This document shows, piece by piece, positions 1-5,044 of a DNA stretch of 5,044 nt. The stretch lies in the NCBI GenBank assembly GCA_013297585.1, contig JAAFHG010000304.1, positions 1-5,044 on the forward strand, given 5' to 3'. The DNA is from Chitinophagales bacterium (GTDB taxonomy: Bacteria; Bacteroidota; Bacteroidia; Chitinophagales; Chitinophagaceae). Position 1 is the stretch's first letter. Every line of letters starts with the position of its first letter. The position numbers were made by a program, and so were the translations under genes. The notes below the pieces were generated by a model. The model searched no databases and had not been told where the DNA came from. It saw nothing but the letters and a program-made list of their open reading frames with translations.

Positions 1-135
1 GCTACAGGTTTAATCATTGGCTTAATGGCTTACGTGGCTTATAGTTTTTTAAACACACAGATAGATAAAACAGCCAATAAAATGGAAGCTGCAAGTGCCG
101 ATTTTATTGACATTTTACAAGAACCAACAAGGTAG
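1..135 (+). CDS. MotA/TolQ/ExbB proton channel family protein, C-terminal fragment
   Basis: The open frame begins before the window and ends at TAG 133-135, leaving 44 residues. They read as the end of the last transmembrane helix (residues 1-17, LIIGLMAYVAYSFL region) followed by an amphipathic tail with IDKTANKMEAAS and a DFIDIL ending. This helix-then-tail pattern, with ID..A.KME..S.DFID, is typical of the ExbB/TolQ C-terminus. Family members form the pentameric inner-membrane channel that, with ExbD/TolR, converts proton flow into work on TonB- or Tol-type partners. The next gene on the same strand encodes an ExbD-like protein, which supports the call. ExbB and TolQ cannot be told apart from this fragment, so no symbol is given. 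The separation from exbD is unusually long for such a pair. Confidence 0.85.
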   Translation, partial: ATGLIIGLMAYVAYSFLNTQIDKTANKMEAASADFIDILQEPTR

Positions 136-384
136 AAATAAGGCAAAGAGGGGCTAGAAAAGACAGAAAGTGATTGTAGTGAGTGATTATTATGTAACCA
201 GCAGTAGGAATACTTTTCATCATCTGTTGCAAGTTTACGCTGAGTCTGCGAAGTGCCACTTGTACGTTCTGTTCGTGATGCAGCTTTTAACTAAACGTAT
301 TCATTGGTGTAATTCGAGTAATTGTTCTTTAATTAGTGGTTAGATAATTCGTGGCATCAAATTTCAAAATTCGTGTAATAAAAT
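136..384. other. Intergenic gap between exbB-like and exbD genes, repeat-like content
   Basis: This 249-bp stretch shows no convincing coding sequence. Its right third (303-380) carries repeated TTCGTG/TTCGAG units, listed separately. Near 237-253 the sequence ACGCTGAGTCTGCGAAG shares the GCTGAG...CGAAG skeleton with the repeat-like hairpin after exbD, though more weakly. ExbB and ExbD genes usually lie within a few bases of each other, so this looks like acquired noncoding sequence. I found no clear promoter, and transcription of exbD probably reads through from the upstream gene (inference). Confidence 0.55.
303..380 (+). repeat. Repeat-like block of TTCGTG units before exbD
   Basis: Three related units are visible: GGTGTAATTCGAGTAATT (306-323), GTGGTTAGATAATTCGTGGC (336-355) and AAATTCGTGTAATA (367-380). 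They share AATTCG(T/A)G, usually followed by TA or GC. From memory, strings of the type AATTCGTGTAATTCGTGGC recur between genes in many Bacteroidota genomes, so this is probably one degenerate copy of a dispersed repeat. The block ends 4 bp before the exbD start codon and therefore supplies its whole translation-initiation leader. A genome-wide copy count is needed to confirm dispersal. Confidence 0.45.
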
Positions 385-789
385 ATGAACATCCGTAAAA
401 GATTAAAATCACACCCTGAGGTGCATACTGGCGCCTTAAACGATATTTTGTTTATCCTTTTATTGTTCTTCCTTATTGTGTCTACTTTGGCCAATCCTAA
501 TGTTATTAAGGTCTCAAACCCAAAAGCCAAAGCAGATACCAAAGCCAAGCAAACAGTAGTCATTACAGTAGATAAAGACCAGCAGCTGTACATTGGCCAG
601 AAACTAATCCCTTTCAGTGAATTAGAGCTACAATTAAAAGAAGTGTTGTCCAAAGAAACCGATAAGCCTTCGGTAGTTATTAATGGCGATAGCACATCGC
701 ATTTAGGCACAACTATTAAAGTCATGCAAATCATTAAAAAGCTTGGCGCTACGCCTGTAATGGCTGTTGATAATAGTGGTGCACAATAA
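385..789 (+). CDS. exbD: ExbD/TolR-family biopolymer transport protein
   Basis: This 134-residue protein matches the usual ExbD/TolR layout and length. It has a short basic cytoplasmic N-terminus (MNIRKRLKSHPEVH), one transmembrane helix at about residues 18-36 (LNDILFILLLFFLIVSTL), a charged Lys/Ala-rich linker at about 44-56, and a periplasmic domain at about 57-130. Asp20 at the start of the helix sits where the family has its proton-conducting aspartate. With the ExbB-like channel it would couple proton flow to TonB-dependent uptake or to a Tol-like function. ATG 385 is the earliest start, because TAA 379-381 is in frame just upstream. There is no Shine-Dalgarno; the leader is A-rich (AATAAAAT). 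No tonB follows, since the next gene converges on it. TolR is the alternative name. Confidence 0.88.
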   Translation: MNIRKRLKSHPEVHTGALNDILFILLLFFLIVSTLANPNVIKVSNPKAKADTKAKQTVVITVDKDQQLYIGQKLIPFSELELQLKEVLSKETDKPSVVINGDSTSHLGTTIKVMQIIKKLGATPVMAVDNSGAQ

Positions 790-790
790 A

Positions 791-818
791 CTGTCATGCT
801 GAGGCACGAAGCATCAGC
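791..818. repeat. REP-like hairpin between convergent genes
   Basis: The 42 bp between the exbD and lacI-type stop codons contain GTCATGCTGAGGCACGAAGCATC, with inverted arms ATGCT (796-800) and AGCAT (810-814). An outer AAAC (788-791) and GTTT (822-825) could extend the fold imperfectly. Strings of the form GTCATGCTGAG...CGAAGCATC are, from memory, common interspersed elements in Bacteroidota. Its position suggests a role as a shared transcript end for both genes, but no clean T-tract follows on either strand, so terminator activity is only inferred. Confidence 0.5.
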
Positions 819-831
819 CGCTGTTTAATCC

Positions 832-1860
832 TTACTTTTTTCTTTTCGATGAATCTCTCACAATTAATTCAGAAGGAACTATTATTTGTTCTTGTTTATT
901 AATGTTTTTCTTGGTTTTTAGTTGCAGTACTAGTCTTTCTGCAATCATGCGGCCCATTAACTTTCCAGGGTAGTTGATGGTGGTAATATTAGGTTCTACC
1001 ATTCTACTTACTACATCATTATTAAAGCCAACTACAGCAATATCTTTTGGTACTTTTATACCAGCTTTTTTCAATTCTGCAATACATACAGCCGAGCAAA
1101 AGTCATTGGTTACAAACAAACCATCGGGTTTTTCCTTCATGGTAAGTATACTTTCTACAATTAATTTACCAGTATCTTCTTTAAAATCATTTACCAAAAC
1201 CAATGCCTCGTTGTAAGGCAATTTGTATTTTTTTAATGCCTTCTTATAGCCTGTAAGTCTATCTGCATATACATTACGTTTAAGGTTGGCAGTAGCATGT
1301 ACTATTCGCTTACACCCTTGATCTAGCAGGTGTTTGGTGGCAATGTAACCAGCTTCTTCATTATCTATCACTACTTGTGTGGCAGCAATATTATTATCTG
1401 TTCTATCAAAAAAAAGCAGTGGTATATGTTTCTTTATAAATGGTTCAAAGTGTGCTAAATCTTCTGTGTCGTAGGCAAGCGAAGCAATTACACCATCTAC
1501 GCGTTTATTAAACAGGTTATGTGCGTTGGTACGTTCTTTTGCTACTGTTTCGTTTGAGTGGGCAATTAAAATATCATAACCAGCTTCTGTAGCTACTTCT
1601 TCTATACCAGCTAGTACTGCTGTCATAAAATAACTGTTAAGCTCGTGTACAATTACGCCAATGGTGTTGGTTTTTTGTGTACGCAAGTTGCTAGCAAATG
1701 CATTTGAGCGATAGCCTTTTTTAGCTGCCAAATCCATCACTTTTTTTCTGGTGGCTGCGTTAATAATTGGATTATTTTTTAAGGCACGGCTTATTGTTGC
1801 TGGCGATAAATCTAGCTCTTTCGCTAAGTCGTAAATAGTAATATCCTTTTGTGGTGTCAT
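832..1860 (-). CDS. LacI-family transcriptional repressor, probable xylose regulator
   Basis: This 342-residue protein has the normal LacI/GalR length. Residues 8-27 (IYDLAKELDLSPATISRALK) form the helix-turn-helix. Residues 50-60 (YRSNAFASNLR) are the hinge helix that inserts into the minor groove at the operator centre, and TIGVI at 66-70 opens the periplasmic-binding-protein-like sensor domain. FFDRTDN (150-156), Arg201 in DRLTGY, and VVGFNNDVVSRMVEPNITTI (276-295) are the usual sensor-domain landmarks. The frame stays open to a TTG at 1917, but the ATG at 1860 is preferred: it starts the standard short N-terminus, whereas the extension is hydrophobic and its TTG falls inside the predicted operator. 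The gene is divergent from xylA, so xylose is the likely inducer and xylA the likely target. The ligand itself cannot be read from sequence. Confidence 0.93.
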   Translation of the reverse strand: MTPQKDITIYDLAKELDLSPATISRALKNNPIINAATRKKVMDLAAKKGYRSNAFASNLRTQKTNTIGVIVHELNSYFMTAVLAGIEEVATEAGYDILIAHSNETVAKERTNAHNLFNKRVDGVIASLAYDTEDLAHFEPFIKKHIPLLFFDRTDNNIAATQVVIDNEEAGYIATKHLLDQGCKRIVHATANLKRNVYADRLTGYKKALKKYKLPYNEALVLVNDFKEDTGKLIVESILTMKEKPDGLFVTNDFCSAVCIAELKKAGIKVPKDIAVVGFNNDVVSRMVEPNITTINYPGKLMGRMIAERLVLQLKTKKNINKQEQIIVPSELIVRDSSKRKK

Positions 1861-1904
1861 GCGATTTTTCAAACGTAACACAATGCAGCTAAAAAAGAAT
1901 AAAA

Positions 1905-1914
1905 TATTTCTTTG
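1905..1914 (+). promoter_or_regulatory. Candidate Bacteroidota -7 element upstream of xylA
   Basis: TTTCTTTG (1907-1914) matches the Bacteroidota -7 consensus TAnnTTTG at all but one fixed position and overlaps the left end of the predicted LacI operator, so repressor binding would block it. No good -33 TTTG lies about 20 bp upstream, which weakens the call. A rival is TAATTTAG at 1944-1951, also one mismatch from consensus, which would place the operator near its -33 region. Either would give xylA an untranslated leader of roughly 85-125 nt. Confidence 0.25.
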
Positions 1915-1926
1915 CAATCGGTTACA
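1913..1926. promoter_or_regulatory. LacI-family operator in the lacI-type/xylA divergent region
   Basis: TGCAATCGGTTACA is an imperfect palindrome about a central CG. Five of its seven base pairs are symmetric, giving TGnAAnCGnTTnCA, and the flanking T1911/A1928 also pair. This is the classic LacI/GalR operator shape, close to the CcpA cre-site pattern TGnAAnCGnTnnCA. It lies 53-66 bp upstream of the repressor ATG and 120-133 bp upstream of the xylA ATG, so one site could control both directions. Binding by this particular repressor is inferred from adjacency. Confidence 0.7.
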
Positions 1927-2045
1927 GAATCAAAATAAACCTATAATTTAGCGCCTCGCTACGGTTAAATGAATCACATCTTATATGTTTTTATTTTCTA
2001 GAAGCGTGTTACAATATCTAAAACTATTTAAAACAACAAGTAAAT

Positions 2046-3377
2046 ATGTCAACCGTAATTACAGGTAGTACCGAGTTTTTCAAAGGCATTAGCCAAGTAA
2101 AATTCGAAGGTTTAGAAAGCGACAATCCATTAGCATTTCGCTGGTACGATGAAAACAGAATAGTAGCTGGTAAACCTATGAAGGAATACCTACGTTTTGC
2201 ATGTGCCTACTGGCATAGCTTCTGTGGCAGCGGTGCCGATCCATTTGGCGAAGCCACCCATATTTTCCCTTGGGGCGTAAAAGCAGATCCTGTGGAAAGA
2301 GCAAAAGATAAAATGGACGCGGCATTTGAATTTATTACCAAAATGAATCTGCCATTTTATTGCTTTCACGATGTAGATGTGGTAGATTATGGTAATAATG
2401 TACTAGAAAATGAAAGACGCTTGCAAGCTTTGGTAGCTTATGCCAAAGAAAAGCAAACTGCTAGTGGTGTAAAATTATTATGGGGTACTGCCAATTTATT
2501 TTCTCACAAACGTTACATGAATGGCGCAGCTACAAACCCTGATTTTCATGTATTGGCTCATGGTGCTGCACAGGTGAAATCTGCTATTGATGCAACTATT
2601 GAATTAGGTGGTGATGGTTATACTTTTTGGGGCGGTAGAGAAGGCTACATGAGCTTGTTGAACACCAACATGCAACGTGAACAAGCGCATTTAGCTAAGT
2701 TTTTACACACTGCTAAAGATTATGCACGTGCCAATGGTTTTAAAGGCGTGTTCTTCATTGAGCCTAAGCCTTGCGAACCAAGTAAACACCAATACGATTA
2801 CGATAGCGAAACAGTGATTGGCTTTTTACGCAAATACGATTTACTACAAGATTTTAAACTAAACCTTGAAGTAAATCACGCTACTTTGGCTGGTCATACT
2901 TTTCAGCACGAAGTACAAGTGGCTGTAGATAATGGTATGCTAGGTAGTATGGATGCTAACCGTGGTGACTATCAAAATGGTTGGGATACCGATCAGTTTC
3001 CAAATGATATTAATGAACTAGTAGAAACCATGCTGATAGTGCTTGAAGGTGGTGGCATACAAGGTGGTGGTATTAATTTTGATGCTAAAATAAGACGTAA
3101 CAGTACCGACCCTGCTGATTTATTTTATGCACACGTAGGTGGTATGGACATATTTGCAAGGGCGTTAATTACGGCTGAAAATATTTCACAAAAATCTGAC
3201 TACAAAAAAATCCGTAGCGACCGTTATGCATCTTTTGATACTGGTGCAGGTGCAGATTTTGAAGCTGGTAAATTATCATTAGCCGATTTACGCCAATATG
3301 CGATAGACAATGGCGAACCTGCAACTATAAGTGGTAAGCAAGAGTATCTTGAAAATATCATCAACCGCTTTATTTAA
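2046..3377 (+). CDS. xylA: Xylose isomerase
   Basis: This cytoplasmic TIM-barrel enzyme interconverts D-xylose and D-xylulose, the first step of the bacterial isomerase route into the pentose phosphate pathway; the family also acts on glucose. At 443 residues it is a full-length group II enzyme, close to the 440-residue E. coli protein, and residues align with an offset of +7. The catalytic pair is His108 and Asp111 in CFHDVDV. Metal ligands are Glu239 (FIEPKP, with Lys241), Glu275 and His278 (LEVNHATLAGH), Asp303 (MDANRGD), Asp314 and Asp316 (GWDTDQFP) and Asp346 (NFDAKIRR). The substrate-pocket Trp195 is in FWGGREG. All are intact. ATG 2046 gives the expected N-terminus (FFKGI..VKFEG) and follows an A-rich leader without a Shine-Dalgarno. 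The gene appears monocistronic, with a hairpin directly behind it, and is probably controlled by the divergent LacI-family repressor. Confidence 0.98.
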   Translation: MSTVITGSTEFFKGISQVKFEGLESDNPLAFRWYDENRIVAGKPMKEYLRFACAYWHSFCGSGADPFGEATHIFPWGVKADPVERAKDKMDAAFEFITKMNLPFYCFHDVDVVDYGNNVLENERRLQALVAYAKEKQTASGVKLLWGTANLFSHKRYMNGAATNPDFHVLAHGAAQVKSAIDATIELGGDGYTFWGGREGYMSLLNTNMQREQAHLAKFLHTAKDYARANGFKGVFFIEPKPCEPSKHQYDYDSETVIGFLRKYDLLQDFKLNLEVNHATLAGHTFQHEVQVAVDNGMLGSMDANRGDYQNGWDTDQFPNDINELVETMLIVLEGGGIQGGGINFDAKIRRNSTDPADLFYAHVGGMDIFARALITAENISQKSDYKKIRSDRYASFDTGAGADFEAGKLSLADLRQYAIDNGEPATISGKQEYLENIINRFI

Positions 3378-3404
3378 AAGAAGGTTTATTGTTTGGTTTA
3401 AAGT

Positions 3405-3444
3405 ACACAATGAAGCCGCTGATTTTTCAGCGGCTTCATTGTGT
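3405..3444 (+). terminator. Strong hairpin, probable xylA transcription terminator
   Basis: The arms ACACAATGAAGCCGCTGA (3405-3422) and 3427-3444 are perfect reverse complements over 18 bp with a TTTT loop, starting 27 bp after the xylA stop codon. The inner part (GAAGCCGCTGA) is GC-rich compared with the surroundings. A run of T does not follow; the flank is TAAGTTGC. It is therefore not a textbook intrinsic terminator. It may instead end transcription weakly, act in both directions, or protect the 3' end of the mRNA. Confidence 0.65.
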
Positions 3445-3523
3445 TAAGTTGCTGGTACAAGTATTTAGCTCTGTGTAAGCATGTTTAGCAATTGATATGT
3501 TTATATAAATATAATTAATAGGG

Positions 3524-3545
3524 TATTTCTTTGCGAATAGTTACG
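3524..3545 (+). repeat. Second, diverged copy of the xylA upstream element
   Basis: TATTTCTTTGC followed by GAATAGTTACG resembles the sequence at 1905-1926 (TATTTCTTTGC then AATCGGTTACA). The first 11 bases and GTTAC are identical, and 17 of 22 positions match overall. The central CG of the LacI operator is lost here, so strong repressor binding is doubtful. TTTCTTTG (3526-3533) again resembles a Bacteroidota -7 element, with TTTA at 3500-3503 as a weak -33. No gene on this strand follows it in the window. Confidence 0.4.
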
Positions 3546-3576
3546 ATAATTTTTCTGCTAGTAGCATGCTATAAAA

Positions 3577-3611
3577 ATGTATAATTTATTTGTTGTAAAT
3601 AAATTATACAT
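3577..3611 (-). terminator. AT-rich hairpin, probable terminator of the two-component genes
   Basis: ATGTATAATTTATTT (3577-3591) and AAATAAATTATACAT (3597-3611) are perfect 15-bp inverted arms around a GTTGT loop. Read on the - strand the hairpin lies 86 bp past the response regulator stop codon and is followed by a run of five T (complement of 3572-3576 and neighbours, reading TTTTTAT). This is the order of an intrinsic terminator for leftward transcription. The stem is almost wholly A-T, which makes it weaker than usual. Confidence 0.5.
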
Positions 3612-3697
3612 ATCAAAAAAGGTTGGTAATAAGCTATTGGTAAAACAAATTTCAGAGTAGGTAATTATTAATGCGAAGTGCAAAAAAGGTGTAAAAA

Positions 3698-4450
3698 TTA
3701 TTTTAAACTACTTAAAAAATAAGGCACTTTTTCAGGCGATATAGAAGCAGTCAAGTTGCCACTCAGTTTTAAGTAACCACCATCGCTTTTTACATATTGC
3801 AGAACTGCTTTGGTATTAATAATATATGATTTGTGGCACCTGAGAAATATGGGAATTACCGCCAAAGTATCTTCAAAATGCTTTAAATTTTTACTAGCTA
3901 GCATTTTACTGCCATCGGCAAGGTAAATTTCGCTGTAAGCGGCTTCGCCCTTAATCATAATAATATCTGCGGGTTTAAAAAAGTGTAAACTTTGCCCACT
4001 AGGTACTACTATTCTTTTGTCTTCCCAATTTACCTGACCATTTAAAGATTCTTTTAGGTGGCGTAGTTGCTCTGGCTGTTTAAATGTTTGTTGTTTTATA
4101 AAGCGGTTTACAGCTTCAATTAGTTCTTGGTGTTGTATGGGCTTTAGTAGGTAATCTATAGCCGAAAATTTAAATGCTTGTAAAGCGTACTCGTTATAAG
4201 CGGTGGTAAAAATGATACCAAAATTTACTTCGGTGTCATCAAAAAAATCCATTAGCTCTAGGCCACTATGGCCTGGCATTTCTATGTCTAAAAAAATTAA
4301 ATCGGGCTTGTATTTTTTTATGGCTTTAATACCAGTAGGTAAATCTTCGCACAAAGCTTCAATAGATAATTCAGGGCAGTATTGTTGAATAATAGCCTGC
4401 AATAAATTTCTTGCTTTTGGCTCATCATCTACTATAATACATTTTATCAT
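3698..4450 (-). CDS. LytTR-family response regulator
   Basis: This 250-residue protein has the standard LytR/AlgR layout. The receiver domain (about residues 1-120) has the acidic pair Asp8-Asp9 (VDDEP), phosphoacceptor Asp55 (LIFLDIEMPG), switch Thr83 (FTTAY) and conserved Lys103 (DYLLKP). After a linker, the LytTR DNA-binding domain spans about 145-245, with the IIMIKGEAAYSEIYLADG segment and the characteristic RCHKSYIINTKAV motif at 204-216. It would be phosphorylated by the adjacent kinase and regulate transcription by binding paired short direct repeats. The kinase gene lies 89 bp upstream on the same strand, so co-transcription is likely. ATG 4450 gives the standard receiver N-terminus (MIKCIIVDDEP). 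The signal and targets are unknown. Confidence 0.95.
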   Translation of the reverse strand: MIKCIIVDDEPKARNLLQAIIQQYCPELSIEALCEDLPTGIKAIKKYKPDLIFLDIEMPGHSGLELMDFFDDTEVNFGIIFTTAYNEYALQAFKFSAIDYLLKPIQHQELIEAVNRFIKQQTFKQPEQLRHLKESLNGQVNWEDKRIVVPSGQSLHFFKPADIIMIKGEAAYSEIYLADGSKMLASKNLKHFEDTLAVIPIFLRCHKSYIINTKAVLQYVKSDGGYLKLSGNLTASISPEKVPYFLSSLK

Positions 4451-4539
4451 ACAACAAAAAAAGGTGCTTATTTGATAATATACAATTCTGTTTTAGTAAA
4501 GCGTCTTTTCAGTTGAGCAACAGCTTATTACAGTAGTTA

Positions 4540-5044
4540 TTATTTCTTTAAAAAGGGTATAAATAATTTTACAGTAGTACCAAATGCATTGCCATGTGCA
4601 TCGGTTTTGTCTAATATTTCTAACGCAATATGTTGTATTAAACCTTTGTTTAAAATTTCTAGGCGTTTTTGGTTGGCATTAACTGCAAAACTTTGGTGCA
4701 TTCTTGCTTTGTGTTTATTTAGTTCTTCGCTACGTTTTCTGCCTATGCCATTATCATCAATAACTATCGCTATACCACTTTGGTTTTTGATAAATTCTAC
4801 GCTTAATTGCCAGTCGTTTTTTTTGTGTAAAAGGCCGTGTTTAATGGCATTTTCTACATAGGGCTGTATAAGCATAGATGGTATAAAAGTGGTTTCGGTG
4901 CTGATATTGTTATCTACCTTGAAAGTGTAGTTAAGTTTATCTTCAAAGCGCAATTGCTCAAGCTCAATGTACAATTTTAGTGCCTTTATTTCTTCAGCAA
5001 TGGTTACAATGTCTTTGTTGCTCATGTCTAGTATCATACGTGTA
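4540..5044 (-). CDS. LytS-type sensor histidine kinase, C-terminal part
   Basis: About 168 residues remain and the frame is open through the window edge. The Met codon at 5037 is internal (preceded by Thr-Arg in frame), so the true start, the sensor or membrane segments and the phosphoacceptor His lie outside. Counting from that Met, residues 1-31 (RMILDMS...EIKALKLYIELEQLRF) are the end of the His_kinase dimerisation region of LytS/YehU-type kinases. The ATPase domain follows, with the N-box at 56-69 (LIQPYVENAIKHGL, Asn63), the G1 box DDNGIGR at 94-100 and the second glycine box HGNAFGTT at 148-155. In this family an extracellular or membrane signal drives autophosphorylation and transfer to a LytTR regulator, here the gene immediately downstream. 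The stop is TAA at 4540-4542. Confidence 0.93.
   Translation of the reverse strand, partial: TRMILDMSNKDIVTIAEEIKALKLYIELEQLRFEDKLNYTFKVDNNISTETTFIPSMLIQPYVENAIKHGLLHKKNDWQLSVEFIKNQSGIAIVIDDNGIGRKRSEELNKHKARMHQSFAVNANQKRLEILNKGLIQHIALEILDKTDAHGNAFGTTVKLFIPFLKK

Larger units (their letters stand above)
3378..3697. other. Intergenic region between convergent xylA and the LytTR regulator gene
   Basis: These 320 bp contain no convincing gene. From left to right they hold a perfect 18-bp hairpin (3405-3444), a very AT-rich stretch (about 3495-3520), a diverged copy of the xylA upstream element (3524-3545), a 10-bp palindrome TAGCATGCTA (3562-3571) and a second perfect hairpin (3577-3611). The final 85 bp before the regulator stop codon show nothing recognisable. 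The layout fits a double-ended termination region with some unexplained sequence between the two hairpins. Confidence 0.7.

Noticed and set aside
357..797. 146-residue open frame on the - strand opposite exbD
   Set aside because: It overlaps a clear ExbD-family gene almost completely and has no recognisable domain; it is a shadow frame.
974..1216. 80-residue open frame on the + strand inside the LacI-type gene
   Set aside because: It lies antisense within a conserved coding region and shows no family features.
1868..1881. TTCAAACGTAACAC as another CG-centred LacI-type site
   Set aside because: Only the left AAnCG half fits; the right half and outer TG/CA pairs are missing.
1861..1917. TTG-initiated 19-residue N-terminal extension of the LacI-family protein
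   Set aside because: The added residues are hydrophobic and unlike any LacI-family N-terminus, and the TTG falls inside the predicted operator. ATG 1860 gives the standard start.
1996..2003. TTCTAGAA palindrome in the xylA leader as a second operator
   Set aside because: An 8-bp A/T-rich palindrome is expected by chance at this length, and it lacks the central CG of LacI-family operators.
3410..3478. Small open frame beginning ATGAAGCCGCTG after xylA
   Set aside because: The start lies inside the perfect hairpin and the peptide is about 22 residues with no leader or similarity; the inverted repeat explains the sequence better.
4203..4388. 61-residue open frame on the + strand opposite the response regulator
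   Set aside because: It is antisense to the conserved receiver domain with no supporting motif or leader.
4589..4861. 90-residue open frame on the + strand opposite the histidine kinase
   Set aside because: It is antisense to the conserved ATPase domain; its hydrophobic and Cys-rich look is what reverse-reading AT-rich coding DNA gives.
5035..5037. ATG at 5037 as the start of the kinase gene
   Set aside because: The frame continues upstream to the window edge, and the residues there belong to the middle of a LytS-type kinase, so this Met is internal.

Overview
This AT-rich window looks like chromosomal DNA from a member of the Bacteroidota, probably near Chitinophagaceae/Sphingobacteriales. 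The reasons are A-rich leaders without Shine-Dalgarno sequences before the genes, an ExbB/ExbD pair, a LytS/LytR-type kinase and LytTR regulator, a LacI regulator divergent from xylose isomerase, and short dispersed-repeat-like sequences of a kind I associate with this phylum. The family calls come from protein motifs. The taxonomic placement is inference.

Left part (1-789, + strand): the last 44 codons of an ExbB/TolQ proton-channel protein, a 249-bp gap carrying repeat-like sequence, then a complete ExbD/TolR-type protein. Together they would use the proton motive force across the inner membrane to energise outer-membrane transport or envelope maintenance. ExbD meets the LacI gene tail to tail over 42 bp, filled by a second repeat-like hairpin.

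Centre (832-3444): a LacI-family repressor (- strand) and xylA (+ strand) are divergently transcribed from a 185-bp intergenic region. That region holds a good LacI-family operator, TGCAATCGGTTACA, at 1913-1926. The simplest reading is a local switch in which the repressor responds to xylose or a related sugar and controls xylA, and perhaps itself. XylA has every catalytic and metal-binding residue expected of the long (group II) enzymes. It stands alone: a perfect 18-bp hairpin follows it, and neither xylulokinase nor a xylose transporter is in the window.

Right part (3445-5044): a noncoding stretch with a second copy-like sequence of the xylA upstream element and an AT-rich hairpin suited to ending leftward transcription. 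Next, on the - strand, come a LytTR response regulator and, upstream of it, the C-terminal part of its presumed partner histidine kinase, which runs off the window. This module appears unrelated to xylose use and is convergent with xylA.

I see no CRISPR array, transposase, phage gene, tRNA or rRNA, and no clear sign of an undescribed system. The points most worth checking are the LacI operator, its diverged partner downstream of xylA, and the repeat material separating exbB from exbD.
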